DNA of 64,000 nucleotides from Afipia clevelandensis ATCC 49720. GTDB lineage: Bacteria; Pseudomonadota; Alphaproteobacteria; Rhizobiales; Xanthobacteraceae. The translations under genes and the position numbers were made by a program. Location: NCBI RefSeq assembly GCF_000336555.1, contig NZ_KB375281.1, forward strand, positions 1-64,000, written 5' to 3'. Below, piece by piece: positions 9,115-17,707 of this stretch; the first letter of the stretch is position 1, and the number at the start of each line of letters is the position of its first letter. The notes below the pieces were generated by a model, which did no database searches, was not told where the DNA came from, and was given only the letters and a program-made list of their open reading frames with translations.

Positions 9115-10014
9115 ATGTCGACCACCATCATTCCTCTGTTACTGGATAGTCTCGCCAGCGCCGCGTTGATCTTCTTCGCGGCGGTGGGCCTGACGCTGGT
9201 GTTCAGCGTTCTGAGGGTCCTGAATGTGGCGCATGGGAGCCTTTACTCGATCGGCGCCTATGCGGCGGCCTCGATCTGCCTGTTCATCGCAAGCAGGCAG
9301 CTCAGTCCGTATCTGTCATTCTTGGCGTTGCTGTTCAGCGCGGTGTTTGTCGCTGCGATCTTCGGTCCGCTGATCGAGCGGACCCTGATCCGATGGACCT
9401 ATGGAAAATCCGAAGCGGTTCAGATTCTGATCACATTCGGACTTTTCCTGATCCTCGAAGATGTCCAGCGCATGATTTTCGGCGTGCAGTCCCTGTACGA
9501 GGATGCGCCGATGCGGCTTCTCGGCACCTCGTCGATTGGCGGCGTGGTCTATTTGAACTACCAGATTCTTCTGATCGCGATGGCCGTGCTTGTCATCATC
9601 GGCCTGCGCCTGCTCATCAAGCACACCCGGCTCGGGCGGCTGATCACCGCCGTCGTCGCCGACCGCGAAATGGCGCAGTCCATCGGAATTGATACCAACC
9701 GGATATTCGTTATCGCATTTTCGCTCGGCGTGTTTCTCGCAGCACTCGGCGGCGCACTGGCGGTTCCGACATCCGGTGTTGCGCCAGGCCTCGGCGCCGA
9801 CACGATGGTCCTTGCCTTCGCCGTCGCCGCCATCGGTGGCCTCGGTCAGATTGAAGGCGCAGCGCTTGCATCGCTGATTGTCGGTTTCGCGCGCGTGCTG
9901 GCCATCTATTTCGTGCCGTCGCTCGATGCCGTCGCTCCCTACGCGGCGATGCTGATTGTTTTGTTGATCCGTCCTTACGGGCTGTTCGGCTCGGTCACGG
10001 CCCGGAGGATATGA
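9115..10014 (+). CDS. Liv-type ABC permease, LivH family
   Basis: A 299-residue inner-membrane protein with about eight hydrophobic segments. Family marks are FSVLRVLNVAHGSLYSIGAYAAA near the N-terminus, the cytoplasmic loop GRLITAVVADREMAQSIGIDTNRIFVIAFSLG, and AVAAIGGLGQIEGAALASLIVGFARV near the end. It forms a heterodimeric channel with the next gene, which starts in the overlapping ATGA at 10011-10014. The substrate is that of the binding protein at 7776. Confidence 0.88.
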   Translation: MSTTIIPLLLDSLASAALIFFAAVGLTLVFSVLRVLNVAHGSLYSIGAYAAASICLFIASRQLSPYLSFLALLFSAVFVAAIFGPLIERTLIRWTYGKSEAVQILITFGLFLILEDVQRMIFGVQSLYEDAPMRLLGTSSIGGVVYLNYQILLIAMAVLVIIGLRLLIKHTRLGRLITAVVADREMAQSIGIDTNRIFVIAFSLGVFLAALGGALAVPTSGVAPGLGADTMVLAFAVAAIGGLGQIEGAALASLIVGFARVLAIYFVPSLDAVAPYAAMLIVLLIRPYGLFGSVTARRI

Positions 10015-10937
10015 TGCGCACAGGTCTTGCCATTGCGGCCGTTCTCGTTCTCGCGGTTGCGCCGGTGCTGGCGCCCTGGCTGGAGTTCGTTCTCACGTTG
10101 GCGATTGCCAAGGGTTTTGCAGCGCTTGGCGTGGCGATCCTGCTGCGTGCAGGGCTGATTTCGATCGGCCATGCCATGTTCTTTGCGGCAAGCGCTTATG
10201 GCGTCGCGTTCCTGGCGCGTGCCGGAATTCATGACTTCGGCGCTCTGGTTCTGCTCTCCGTTCTGGTTGCCGCGATCGCCGGCGCCGTGGTCGGCGCGTT
10301 CATGGTGCGCTATCGCGCGATCTTTTTCGCGATGCTGAATCTTGCGGTGTCGATGGTGTTTTATGCCCTGTTCGCCAAGCTGTACGGCGTGACCGGCGGC
10401 ACCGACGGCATGGCGGTTCCGATTCCAACCGTCTTCGGGATTGTGTTGAGCGAACCCGCTTTCAAGAACGCGCTGTTTTACGGCAGTCTCGCGCTGATGA
10501 TCCTGGTCGGTCTTGGCGTGCATCGCTATCTGGGCAGTCCGCTCGGTCACGCTCTTTCGGCTGTTCACACCAACGAGGTGCGCCTCGAGTATCTCGGAAT
10601 TCCGGTCTGGGCCGTGCTGTTGATCGCCTATGTTGTGTCGGCTGCGCTGGCGGGTCTTGGCGGCGCGATTACGGGCTTCGCCATCGGACGTGTGGTGCCT
10701 GACTTTGCCTTCTGGACGGCTTCGGGACAACTCGTCCTTGTCGCGGTTCTTGGTGGCGTCGGCGGCGTTCCGGGCGCCTTCATCGGCGCGCTGTTTCTTG
10801 AGCTGCTTCACACCGCGGCGGTCACGGTGACCGACGCCTGGAATCTGATTGTCGGCGCCGCGCTGATCATTGTGATCATGTTCCTCCCGAAGGGGCTTTA
10901 CGGACTGCTCGCGCGGAAAGAGGCGGTGGCAAAATGA
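10011..10937 (+). CDS. Liv-type ABC permease, LivM family
   Basis: A 308-residue multi-spanning inner-membrane protein. GLISIGHAMFFAASAYGVAFLA and the loop GHALSAVHTNEVRLEYLGIPVWAVLLIAYVVSAALAGLGGAI match the LivM family, as does FLPKGLYGLLARK at the end. The start overlaps the preceding stop (ATGA); a second ATG at 10014 is equally possible. The stop overlaps the next gene by 4 nt, so translation is probably coupled through the transporter genes. Confidence 0.88.
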   Translation: MMRTGLAIAAVLVLAVAPVLAPWLEFVLTLAIAKGFAALGVAILLRAGLISIGHAMFFAASAYGVAFLARAGIHDFGALVLLSVLVAAIAGAVVGAFMVRYRAIFFAMLNLAVSMVFYALFAKLYGVTGGTDGMAVPIPTVFGIVLSEPAFKNALFYGSLALMILVGLGVHRYLGSPLGHALSAVHTNEVRLEYLGIPVWAVLLIAYVVSAALAGLGGAITGFAIGRVVPDFAFWTASGQLVLVAVLGGVGGVPGAFIGALFLELLHTAAVTVTDAWNLIVGAALIIVIMFLPKGLYGLLARKEAVAK

Positions 10938-11680
10938 GCGAAGGCATTCTTCAGGCGCGCGACCTTCATGTCGGCTTCAACGGCGTCAAGGCTGCGGATG
11001 GCGTCAGCCTCGATATTCATCCGGGCGAGTTTCTTGCGGTGATCGGGCCGAACGGGTCCGGCAAGACGACTCTTCTCAACCTTTGCACAGGTTATGTGAG
11101 GCCGGCTTCCGGCAGTGTTCATCTGGCCGGAAAGGACATCACGCGCCTTACGCCGCGTGCGATTGCGCGTCTTGGCGTTGCGCGAGCATTCCAGATTCCA
11201 CAGCTCTTCTCCGATCAGCGTGTGATCGAGAACATGATGCTCGCGCTTGCCGCAAAGGATGGTCTGTGGACGGTCGTTCGTCCGCTCGAGACGGAATCGC
11301 GAAGCAGGGAGGCCAAGGCGCTTCTCGAACTGGTCGGGCTTGCGGACGACGGCAATCGCATCAGCAGCACCTTGCCCGAGGGGCATCGCAAGCTGCTCGA
11401 CATTGCCATTGCGCTGGCGTTGAAGCCGCGCCTCGTTCTGCTTGACGAGCCGACCAGCGGGGTCAGTTCGCTTGAGCGTTTTCCGTTGATGGAAGCCTTG
11501 ATGGGGGCGCTTCGCCAGCGCCAGATGACCGCGCTGTTTGTCGAGCACGACATGGATGTTGTTGCCCGCTACGCCAATCGCGTCCTCGTCTGGAACGCAG
11601 GAAAGATCATGGCAGAGGGGCATCCGGACGTTGTCTTCAAGGATGAACGGGTTCTGCAAAGCGTCGTGGGAGTGGCGTGA
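10934..11680 (+). CDS. Liv-type ABC ATP-binding protein, LivG family
   Basis: A 248-residue ATPase. Walker A is GPNGSGKTTLLNL (near residue 37), Walker B is LVLLDEPTSGV and the switch His is in VEHDMDVV. The ABC signature is unusual: where most family members have a Gly-rich stretch, this one reads STLPEGHRKLLDIA. Degenerate signatures are common in LivG proteins, where the partner LivF supplies the canonical one. Energises uptake with the LivF protein; ends TGATG shared with the next start. Confidence 0.88.
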   Translation: MSEGILQARDLHVGFNGVKAADGVSLDIHPGEFLAVIGPNGSGKTTLLNLCTGYVRPASGSVHLAGKDITRLTPRAIARLGVARAFQIPQLFSDQRVIENMMLALAAKDGLWTVVRPLETESRSREAKALLELVGLADDGNRISSTLPEGHRKLLDIAIALALKPRLVLLDEPTSGVSSLERFPLMEALMGALRQRQMTALFVEHDMDVVARYANRVLVWNAGKIMAEGHPDVVFKDERVLQSVVGVA

Positions 11681-12348
11681 TGCTGAGTCTCGACAAGGTT
11701 CAGGTTTCCATCGAAGGTGTCCGCGTGCTGCGTGATATCAGTTGCGACATCGTCGAACGCAAGACGACAGTTCTGATCGGCCGCAACGGCGCGGGAAAGA
11801 CCACGACGCTGCGGGCGATCATGGGACTGATCGCGCTCGACAGTGGCGCGCTCAGGCTCGACAGGGAAGATCTCAACCGGTTTCCCGCCTATTATCGCGC
11901 GCGCGCCGGAATCGGCTATGCGCCTGAAGACCGCAGGCTGGTTGCGGACATCAGCGTTGAAGAAAATATCATTCTGCCCGGTCTGGCGCTGAAACTCGAC
12001 AAGGGCGAAATCAAGCGCCGGCTTGACGAGATTTACGCGCTGTTGCCGCAGTTGCATGTGATGCGCGAGCGGCCGGGCGGCGGAGTCTCCGGCGGTCAGG
12101 GCAAGATGGTGGCGCTGGGGCGCGCGCTTCTTATCGCCAGAAAAGTGCTGTTGCTCGACGAGCCGTTTCAGGGATTGGCTCCGGCGTTGGCGCTGGATTA
12201 TGCACGCACGCTCGGCGATTTGCGCAAGCACAGGCCCGAGCTTGCCTTGCTGATCACCGAATCGAGCCCGGTTCTGCTCGACAGCATCGCCGACAGGACA
12301 TTTCAGATCGAACGCGGCGAAATCATCACAAAATCGGCGGAAGCCTGA
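11680..12348 (+). CDS. Liv-type ABC ATP-binding protein, LivF family
   Basis: A 222-residue ATPase with Walker A GRNGAGKTTTLRAIMG, signature VSGGQGKMVALGRALL and Walker B VLLLDEPFQGL. ATG 11680 overlaps the previous stop by one base; a GTG three bases earlier is less likely. It is slightly shorter than typical LivF and has ITESSPVLL where the switch region usually reads VEQ, a departure from the usual His or Gln position that may be worth checking. Last gene of the first Liv importer. Confidence 0.86.
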   Translation: MLSLDKVQVSIEGVRVLRDISCDIVERKTTVLIGRNGAGKTTTLRAIMGLIALDSGALRLDREDLNRFPAYYRARAGIGYAPEDRRLVADISVEENIILPGLALKLDKGEIKRRLDEIYALLPQLHVMRERPGGGVSGGQGKMVALGRALLIARKVLLLDEPFQGLAPALALDYARTLGDLRKHRPELALLITESSPVLLDSIADRTFQIERGEIITKSAEA

Positions 12349-12358
12349 AGGAACGCAG

Positions 12359-13042
12359 ATGTTTCTGGAATTCAATCGCATCGCAAGCAATGGAACCGAC
12401 CTTATCAGGATCGACATTCATTCGCTGATCATCGCTGGATGGGCCGGCCGGGACGAGGCCGCAATCGAGCATCACATCGAGGAACTCGCGGCCATCGGCG
12501 TTCCGCGCCCATCCACCACGCCGCTTTACTACCGTGTCGCCGCGCAGACGCTGACGCAATCGGACGACCTTGTGGTTCTCGGGCCGGATAGCTCGGGCGA
12601 GGTGGAGCCAGTCGTCGTTGCGATGGCGGACGGCCTCTGGATCGGCATCGGTTCGGACCACACAGACCGGAAAGCGGAAGCCGCCGGGATTGCCCTGTCG
12701 AAGCAGCTTTGCGGAAAGCCCGTCGGGCGCGACCTGTGGGCCTATGCCGATGTCGAAGGTCATTGGGACCAACTGATCCTTCGCTCCTGGGCGACGATCA
12801 ACGGCGAGCGGGTTCTCTATCAGGACAGCCCGGTATCGTCCCTGCGGACGCCCCGCGACCTTATTCGCAGGCACACCGGCTTGGACACGCTCCCGGCGGG
12901 GACGCTGATGTTTTGCGGCACACCGGGCGCCATTGGCGGCATTCGCCCGGCAACCCGCTTTGAAATGGAATTGAAGGATCCCGTCCTTAACCGTTCGCTC
13001 ATGCACGGTTATGATATTCCGGTGCTTCCCGTTATTTCCTGA
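12359..13042 (+). CDS. DUF2848-family protein, probable hydrolase-fold enzyme
   Basis: A 227-residue protein I assign to DUF2848 from LIIAGWAGRDEAAIEHHIEELAAIGVPRPSTTPLYYRV (read in pieces: AGWAGRD, then GVPRPSTTPLYYR), GIGSDHTDR and the C-terminal block AGTLMFCGTPGAIGGIRPA. The last block resembles the GTP-x-GVG turn of fumarylacetoacetate hydrolase-fold enzymes, which hydrolyse C-C bonds or tautomerise keto acids, and ends like them with an Asp/Leu-rich strand. No characterised function is known to me. AAGGAA precedes ATG 12359. It lies 10 nt after the importer and 28 nt before the amidase, so it is part of the same catabolic unit. Confidence 0.75.
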   Translation: MFLEFNRIASNGTDLIRIDIHSLIIAGWAGRDEAAIEHHIEELAAIGVPRPSTTPLYYRVAAQTLTQSDDLVVLGPDSSGEVEPVVVAMADGLWIGIGSDHTDRKAEAAGIALSKQLCGKPVGRDLWAYADVEGHWDQLILRSWATINGERVLYQDSPVSSLRTPRDLIRRHTGLDTLPAGTLMFCGTPGAIGGIRPATRFEMELKDPVLNRSLMHGYDIPVLPVIS

Positions 13043-13070
13043 TCGCTCGTCTTCATTCCGGCAGACTGAA

Positions 13071-14393
13071 ATGACCTCCAGCTCCGACAAGATCAAACTC
13101 TCCGCCGTCGAACGACTGGAGGTCGCGTTGAGCCTGATTCAGTCCGCAGGCGGGAATGGCGGCAAAGCCTTTACGGACGTGTTTGCCGAGAGCGCCCGGA
13201 GGGAAGCCGAAGCATCGGATCGGCGTGCGGCGGCGGGACAGACGCGCGGACCGCTCGACGGCCGGATCGTTTCGATCAAGGATTTGTTTGACGTGGCAGG
13301 CCAGGTGACCGGCGCTGGGTCGGCCGTTCTGCGCCAGTTGGCTCCGGCTGCGGCGGATGCGGTCGTCCTGAAGCATTTACGTGCGGCAGGTGCTGTCGTT
13401 ATCGGCAAGACGCAGATGACGGAATTTGCGTTCTCTGCGCTCGGGACCAATCCGCATGACGGCGTCCCGGGAAATCCAAGAGATCGCCAACGTGTGCCAG
13501 GCGGGTCGTCATCCGGCGCGGTTGTGTCTGTTGTCGACGGGATGGCGGAGATTGGCATCGGTAGCGATACCGGCGGTTCGATCCGGATTCCGGCGGCGCT
13601 TTCGGGAGCGGTGGGCTTCAAGCCAACGCGCGGCCGGATATCGACGGACGGTGCATTCTCGCTATCCTCCAGTCTCGACACTATCGGGCCGATTGCCACG
13701 AGCGTTGCGGAATGCGCCGCGACGGATCGCGTCCTGTCCGGAGACCTGACCTCGGAGCCATTGCTCGCAGCATCTCCCGGCAGTTTTCGTCTGATCGTTG
13801 CGCGTGGCCGGCTGCTCGACCGGTGCGAACCGGAGGTGCTGGACGGTTTTGAGGACGCTGTAAGGCGGCTTCGCGCCGGAGGTTTGCAGATCGAGGACGG
13901 TTCGATCGACCAGGCTCTCGATGATGTGGCCCGGATTGACACGATTGGCACGTTTCCCTCGATCGAGGTAGGTGCGACGTTGCGCGGGCTCGGCATTACC
14001 AGTCTGGACGGCGTCGATCCGAAAACCCGCGTTCGTATCGAGGCCGGAGCCGGCATTCTCGCGACCGACTATGTGCGCATGACGCGGCTGCGCAATGCGG
14101 CCGTCAAGGCGTTTGAGAATTCATTCGCGCACGGCGATGTATTTATTGTTCCGACGACGCCGATCCGGGCGCCGCTTCTCGCATCCGTGCAGGAAGATGC
14201 GGCTTTTCACGAAGCCAACGGGCTTGTCCTCCGCAACCCGCGCGTCGCGAACATGCTTGACTGCCCCTCGATCTCGCTTCCGCTGCCGATTGAAGGCCTG
14301 CCCGCAGGACTGATGCTCATTGGCCGGAGAAATGCCGATCGCCGCCTGCTCGAAATCGCAGCGCGGATCGAAGCAATCCTTCGGGGAGTATAG
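13071..14393 (+). CDS. Amidase-signature family hydrolase
   Basis: About 440 residues. The amidase signature is complete: catalytic Lys in GRIVSIKDLFDVAG, the Gly/Ser loop PGGSSSGAVVSVVDGM with the cis-Ser, and the nucleophile region GSDTGGSIRIPAALSGAVGFKPTRGRIS. Such enzymes hydrolyse C-N bonds of amides to a carboxylate and ammonia or an amine, in the cytoplasm. ATG 13071 starts the helical N-terminus; an in-frame ATG at 13011 lies inside the DUF2848 gene and is unlikely. It ends the operon and suggests that the imported compound, or a ring-cleavage product, carries an amide. Confidence 0.88.
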   Translation: MTSSSDKIKLSAVERLEVALSLIQSAGGNGGKAFTDVFAESARREAEASDRRAAAGQTRGPLDGRIVSIKDLFDVAGQVTGAGSAVLRQLAPAAADAVVLKHLRAAGAVVIGKTQMTEFAFSALGTNPHDGVPGNPRDRQRVPGGSSSGAVVSVVDGMAEIGIGSDTGGSIRIPAALSGAVGFKPTRGRISTDGAFSLSSSLDTIGPIATSVAECAATDRVLSGDLTSEPLLAASPGSFRLIVARGRLLDRCEPEVLDGFEDAVRRLRAGGLQIEDGSIDQALDDVARIDTIGTFPSIEVGATLRGLGITSLDGVDPKTRVRIEAGAGILATDYVRMTRLRNAAVKAFENSFAHGDVFIVPTTPIRAPLLASVQEDAAFHEANGLVLRNPRVANMLDCPSISLPLPIEGLPAGLMLIGRRNADRRLLEIAARIEAILRGV

Positions 14394-14400
14394 AATCGCG

Positions 14401-14421
14401 GAGGCAGGATAGTCCTGCCTC
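14401..14421. terminator. Perfect hairpin between convergent amidase and tex genes
   Basis: GAGGCAGGA (14401-14409) and TCCTGCCTC (14413-14421) form a perfect 9-bp stem with a 3-nt loop in the 72-bp gap between convergent genes. No T-run follows on either strand, so it is a bidirectional hairpin of the kind that may pause polymerase or protect 3' ends. Confidence 0.55.
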
Positions 14422-14465
14422 TCAGCATCCATTAGACAAACACATATAGGCGCAGCGATCTGCCC

Positions 14466-16814
14466 TTATCGCGGCTTGCTCTGCTTGTGCTCCGCGGCGC
14501 GGCGAAGCGCCTCAGCGAGTGCGCCGCCGCCCGACGTTCCGGCTTGCGCGGGCTTGCGCTGGGCGGGTGTGCTGGATGACGGCGCGCGCGAGTTGCTGCG
14601 CGGCTCATTCCTTGCTCCACGATCGGGCTTTGCTCCGATTTCATCGTCCAGACGCAGTGTCAGTGCAATGCGCTGACGCGGCACGTCGACCTCAAGCACC
14701 TTCACGCGCACGATGTCGCCAGGCTTCACCACTTCCCGCGGGTCCTTGATGAAGGATCGCGACATCGCCGAGATATGGACAAGGCCGTCCTGATGGACGC
14801 CGACGTCCACGAATGCGCCGAACGCGGCAACGTTCGTGACCGCGCCTTCCAGAACCATCCCCGGTTTGAGATCGCTGACTTTCTCGACTCCGTCCTTGAA
14901 GACGGCAGCCTTGAAAGCGGGCCGAGGATCGCGGCCCGGTTTTTCAAGTTCGCGCAGAATGTCGGTCACTGTCGGCAGGCCAAACGTGTCGTCGACGAAC
15001 GCCTGTGGCTTGAGCTGCCGCAACGCGTCGGAGTTTCCGATCAGCGCTTTGATGTCGCTCTTGGTCGCAGTGAGAATCCGCCTGACGACGGGATAGGATT
15101 CCGGATGAACGCCTGAGGCATCGAGCGGATCTTCGCCGCCGGTGATGCGCAGGAATCCGGCACACTGCTCGAATGCCTTGGGGCCGAGGCGCGGCACGTC
15201 CTTGAGCGCCTTGCGCGATTTGAACGGACCGTTCGCATCGCGGTGCTGCACGATGCTTTGTGCGAGGCCGGACCCAATTCCGGACACGCGCGCCAACAGC
15301 GGCGCCGACGCGGTGTTGGCATCGACCCCGACGGCATTCACGCAGTCTTCAACCACGGCGTCGAGCGAGCGAGAGAGCTTCGCTTCGCCGAGATCGTGCT
15401 GATACTGTCCGACACCGATGGATTTTGGGTCGATCTTTACAAGTTCCGCCAGCGGGTCCTGAAGCCGCCGCGCAATCGAGACCGCGCCGCGCAGGGTCAC
15501 ATCGAGTTCAGGCAATTCCTCTGAAGCGAAGGCTGAGGCCGAATAAACCGAGGCACCCGCTTCGGAGACGACGATTTTCGACATCTTGAGTTCGGGGAGA
15601 AGTTTCACCAGCTCCGTCGCCAGCTTGTCGGTCTCGCGGGAGGCCGTGCCGTTACCGATAGCGATCAGTTCGACGCGGTGTTCGCGGGCGAGCTTGCCGA
15701 GGATCGCAAGGGCCTCATCCCATCGGCGCTGCGGCTCGTGAGGAAAAATCGCGGTCGTCGCAACGACTTTTCCGGTTGCATCGACGACGGCGACCTTGAC
15801 GCCTGTCCTGTATCCCGGATCGAGCCCCATCGTGGCGCGCGCACCGGCGGGCGCGGCCAGCAAAAGGTCGCGCAGGTTCGATGCGAAGACACGGACGCCT
15901 TCTTGTTCGGCGGCAGTCCATAGCCGCAGCCGAAGGTCGATGTTGAGATGCACCTGTATCTTGGTGCGCCAGGCCCAGCGGACGGTTTCCATAAGCCATT
16001 TGTCGCCCGGACGCTTCTGATCCGAGATGGAAAAGCGCTGCATGATGCGGAATTCATAGGAACTGACAGCAGCGGGCGTCGCCGGAACCGGCTCGGGCAG
16101 CATCTGAAGATCGAGGACTTCTTCCTTTTCGCCACGAAACATCGCAAGAATGCGGTGCGACGGCAGCTTGTTCAGAGGCTCGCTGAAATCGAAGTAGTCG
16201 GCGAATTTCGCGCCGGCTTCCTTCTTGCCGTCGCGCAGTTTCGAGGCGAGCAGTCCGTTCGACCACATCTGCTCGCGCAGCCCGCCGATCAGATCAGCGT
16301 CTTCGGCAAAGCGCTCAACCAGAATGGCGCGGGCGCCATCGAGCGCCGCTGCGGCGTCCGCGACTTGCTTGTCCGCATCGACGAAGGGCAGGGCGGCCGT
16401 CTGCGGATCGTTCTGCGGCTGCGTGAGCAACAGCTCTGCCAGCGGCTCAAGACCGGCTTCCCTGGCGATCTCGGCCTTGGTGCGGCGCTTCGGTTTGTAC
16501 GGCAGATAGATGTCTTCGAGGCGGCCCTTGCTGTCCGCCGCGAGAATGGCTGCTTCGAGGGTCGCATCGAGCTTGCCTTGCTCGCGGATGGAATTGAGGA
16601 CAGTGACGCGGCGTTCTTCAAGCTCGCGCAGATAGGTCAATCGCTCTTCAAGCGTACGCAGTTGCGCGTCGTCGAGCGCGCCGGTGGCTTCCTTGCGGTA
16701 ACGCGCGATGAACGGAACGGTAGCGCCGCCGTCGAGCAGACCGATGGCGGCTTCGACCTGCTGTTCGCGGACGCTGAGTTCATCGGCGATTTTTTGAGAG
16801 ATTGTTTTGGCCAC
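14466..16814 (-). CDS. tex: Tex-family RNA-binding transcription accessory protein
   Basis: A 782-residue cytoplasmic protein, the family's usual length. Order: helical Tex N-terminal region with [26 protein letters not shown] (read as PFIARYRKE, then LDDAQLR), YqgF-like domain from about 325 with [17 protein letters not shown], HhH repeats near 490-560 ([17 protein letters not shown]), and an S1 RNA-binding domain near 650-720 ([31 protein letters not shown]). A low-complexity Arg/Ser/Pro/Ala tail follows. The start is a GTG with AAAGG nine bases before it. Tex binds nucleic acid and affects transcription and survival, but its exact role is unsettled. Housekeeping gene, divergent from the HU gene. 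Confidence 0.95.
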   Translation of the reverse strand: MAKTISQKIADELSVREQQVEAAIGLLDGGATVPFIARYRKEATGALDDAQLRTLEERLTYLRELEERRVTVLNSIREQGKLDATLEAAILAADSKGRLEDIYLPYKPKRRTKAEIAREAGLEPLAELLLTQPQNDPQTAALPFVDADKQVADAAAALDGARAILVERFAEDADLIGGLREQMWSNGLLASKLRDGKKEAGAKFADYFDFSEPLNKLPSHRILAMFRGEKEEVLDLQMLPEPVPATPAAVSSYEFRIMQRFSISDQKRPGDKWLMETVRWAWRTKIQVHLNIDLRLRLWTAAEQEGVRVFASNLRDLLLAAPAGARATMGLDPGYRTGVKVAVVDATGKVVATTAIFPHEPQRRWDEALAILGKLAREHRVELIAIGNGTASRETDKLATELVKLLPELKMSKIVVSEAGASVYSASAFASEELPELDVTLRGAVSIARRLQDPLAELVKIDPKSIGVGQYQHDLGEAKLSRSLDAVVEDCVNAVGVDANTASAPLLARVSGIGSGLAQSIVQHRDANGPFKSRKALKDVPRLGPKAFEQCAGFLRITGGEDPLDASGVHPESYPVVRRILTATKSDIKALIGNSDALRQLKPQAFVDDTFGLPTVTDILRELEKPGRDPRPAFKAAVFKDGVEKVSDLKPGMVLEGAVTNVAAFGAFVDVGVHQDGLVHISAMSRSFIKDPREVVKPGDIVRVKVLEVDVPRQRIALTLRLDDEIGAKPDRGARNEPRSNSRAPSSSTPAQRKPAQAGTSGGGALAEALRRAAEHKQSKPR

Positions 16815-17270
16815 GCGGGAATACCTTTCCAGGCAAGAAATCGCGATCCTGAATCAGGCAACGCAGGGAGTGGGCTTATGGACCAGGCACCGGTGATTCA
16901 TCAATCCCGAGCTTGGTGAAAATGGATCTGTGGATGACCTTCCGCAACCTTTGCGGTCAACAAATCTGTCTCACCAGGCCGCGTAGGGAGCACGCAGACA
17001 CCATAATATATAGTGCCTGCGGACATATGGCTCTGATCTACGTGGATCACCGTTCGCGTCCCGGGGAGCCGCGGATCGCCGAATCCGCTATTTTTTCAGG
17101 GCCAAACGATCGCTCCGCGAAAGAACGGCAACCCCGGTTCAGGGCGGCAGGCCCCATTTTATGCGAAAATCCCCGGTAAAACCTCAACAAAGCTGTGCAA
17201 ACGGCTAACCAGCAGCGCTTTTTGATGGAATTATCAATAGTGTGTTCTCACTCGAATCAAAGGAGTGACT
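16815..17270. other. Gene-free interval between tex and the HU gene
   Basis: 456 bp with no convincing gene. It must hold promoters for both divergent genes. It contains an AT-rich patch near 17003-17012 (ataatatata) and an inverted repeat TTGAT (17222-17226)/ATCAA (17233-17237) shortly before the HU ribosome site. An open frame at 16913-17179 has low-quality composition and no ribosome site, and I do not call it. Confidence 0.5.
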
Positions 17271-17570
17271 ATGGCAGTCCAAATGACGAAATCGCAGTTG
17301 ATCGAAAAGATCGCTACGGAGACCGAAATTTCCAAGAAGGAAGTGAAGGGTGTTCTCGAGACGCTCGCATCGGTCGGCTACAAAGAACTCAAGAAGTCCG
17401 GCGTTTTCCTGCTTCCCGGCTTCGCAAAGTTTGTCGTGATCAAGAAGCCTGCGACCAAGGCCCGCAAGGGGACCAATCCCTTCACCGGCGAGCCGATGAC
17501 CTTCAAGGCAAAGCCTGCCCGCAAGATCGTCCGGGCCCGCCCGGTCAAAGCTGCCAAGGACGCAGTCTAA
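17271..17570 (+). CDS. HU-family DNA-binding protein
   Basis: A 99-residue histone-like protein. MTKSQLIEKIATETEISKKEVKGVLETLA (read as KSQLIEKIA, then KKEVKGVLETL) is the helical dimer body; GVFLLPGFAKFVVIKKPATKARKGTNPFTGEPMTFKAKPARKIVRARPVKAAK holds the DNA-binding arm, with the RKGTNPFTGE turn where HU usually has RNPQTGE. The Lys/Ala-rich tail is typical. The start is ATG 17271, six bases after AGGAG. It bends and compacts DNA in the nucleoid. Single-gene unit closed by a strong terminator. Confidence 0.92.
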   Translation: MAVQMTKSQLIEKIATETEISKKEVKGVLETLASVGYKELKKSGVFLLPGFAKFVVIKKPATKARKGTNPFTGEPMTFKAKPARKIVRARPVKAAKDAV

Positions 17571-17576
17571 GCCTTC

Positions 17577-17599
17577 AAAGCCCCTTCGGGGGCTTTTTT
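17577..17599 (+). terminator. Intrinsic terminator of the HU gene
   Basis: AAAGCCCC (17577-17584), TTCG tetraloop, GGGGCTTT (17589-17596), then T-run to 17599. This is a textbook Rho-independent terminator 6 nt after the HU stop. Confidence 0.93.
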
Positions 17600-17707
17600 G
17601 TTTGCGTGCCGGCAAAGGCCGCTGAACGATGTGCCAGTCTACCGGGCGGCTTGCGCCGCCGGAGGCAGTCTCCTAGTTTGCCGCACTATCGTGATTTTGG
17701 TGCATCC

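Noticed and set aside
14466-16814. Plus-strand frames opposite tex (for example 15948-16919)
   Set aside because: tex is full length with all domains; the opposite frames are shadows.
16913-17179. 88-codon frame between tex and the HU gene
   Set aside because: No ribosome site, unlikely composition and no recognisable motif; it occupies the region needed for two divergent promoters.
17222-17237. FNR/FixK-like box TTGAT-ATCAA upstream of the HU gene
   Set aside because: The spacer is 6 bp, whereas FNR-type sites need 4 bp.
17195-17707. 171-codon N-terminal extension of the LacI regulator
   Set aside because: It overlaps the HU gene and terminator in another frame; the HTH begins exactly at ATG 17708.
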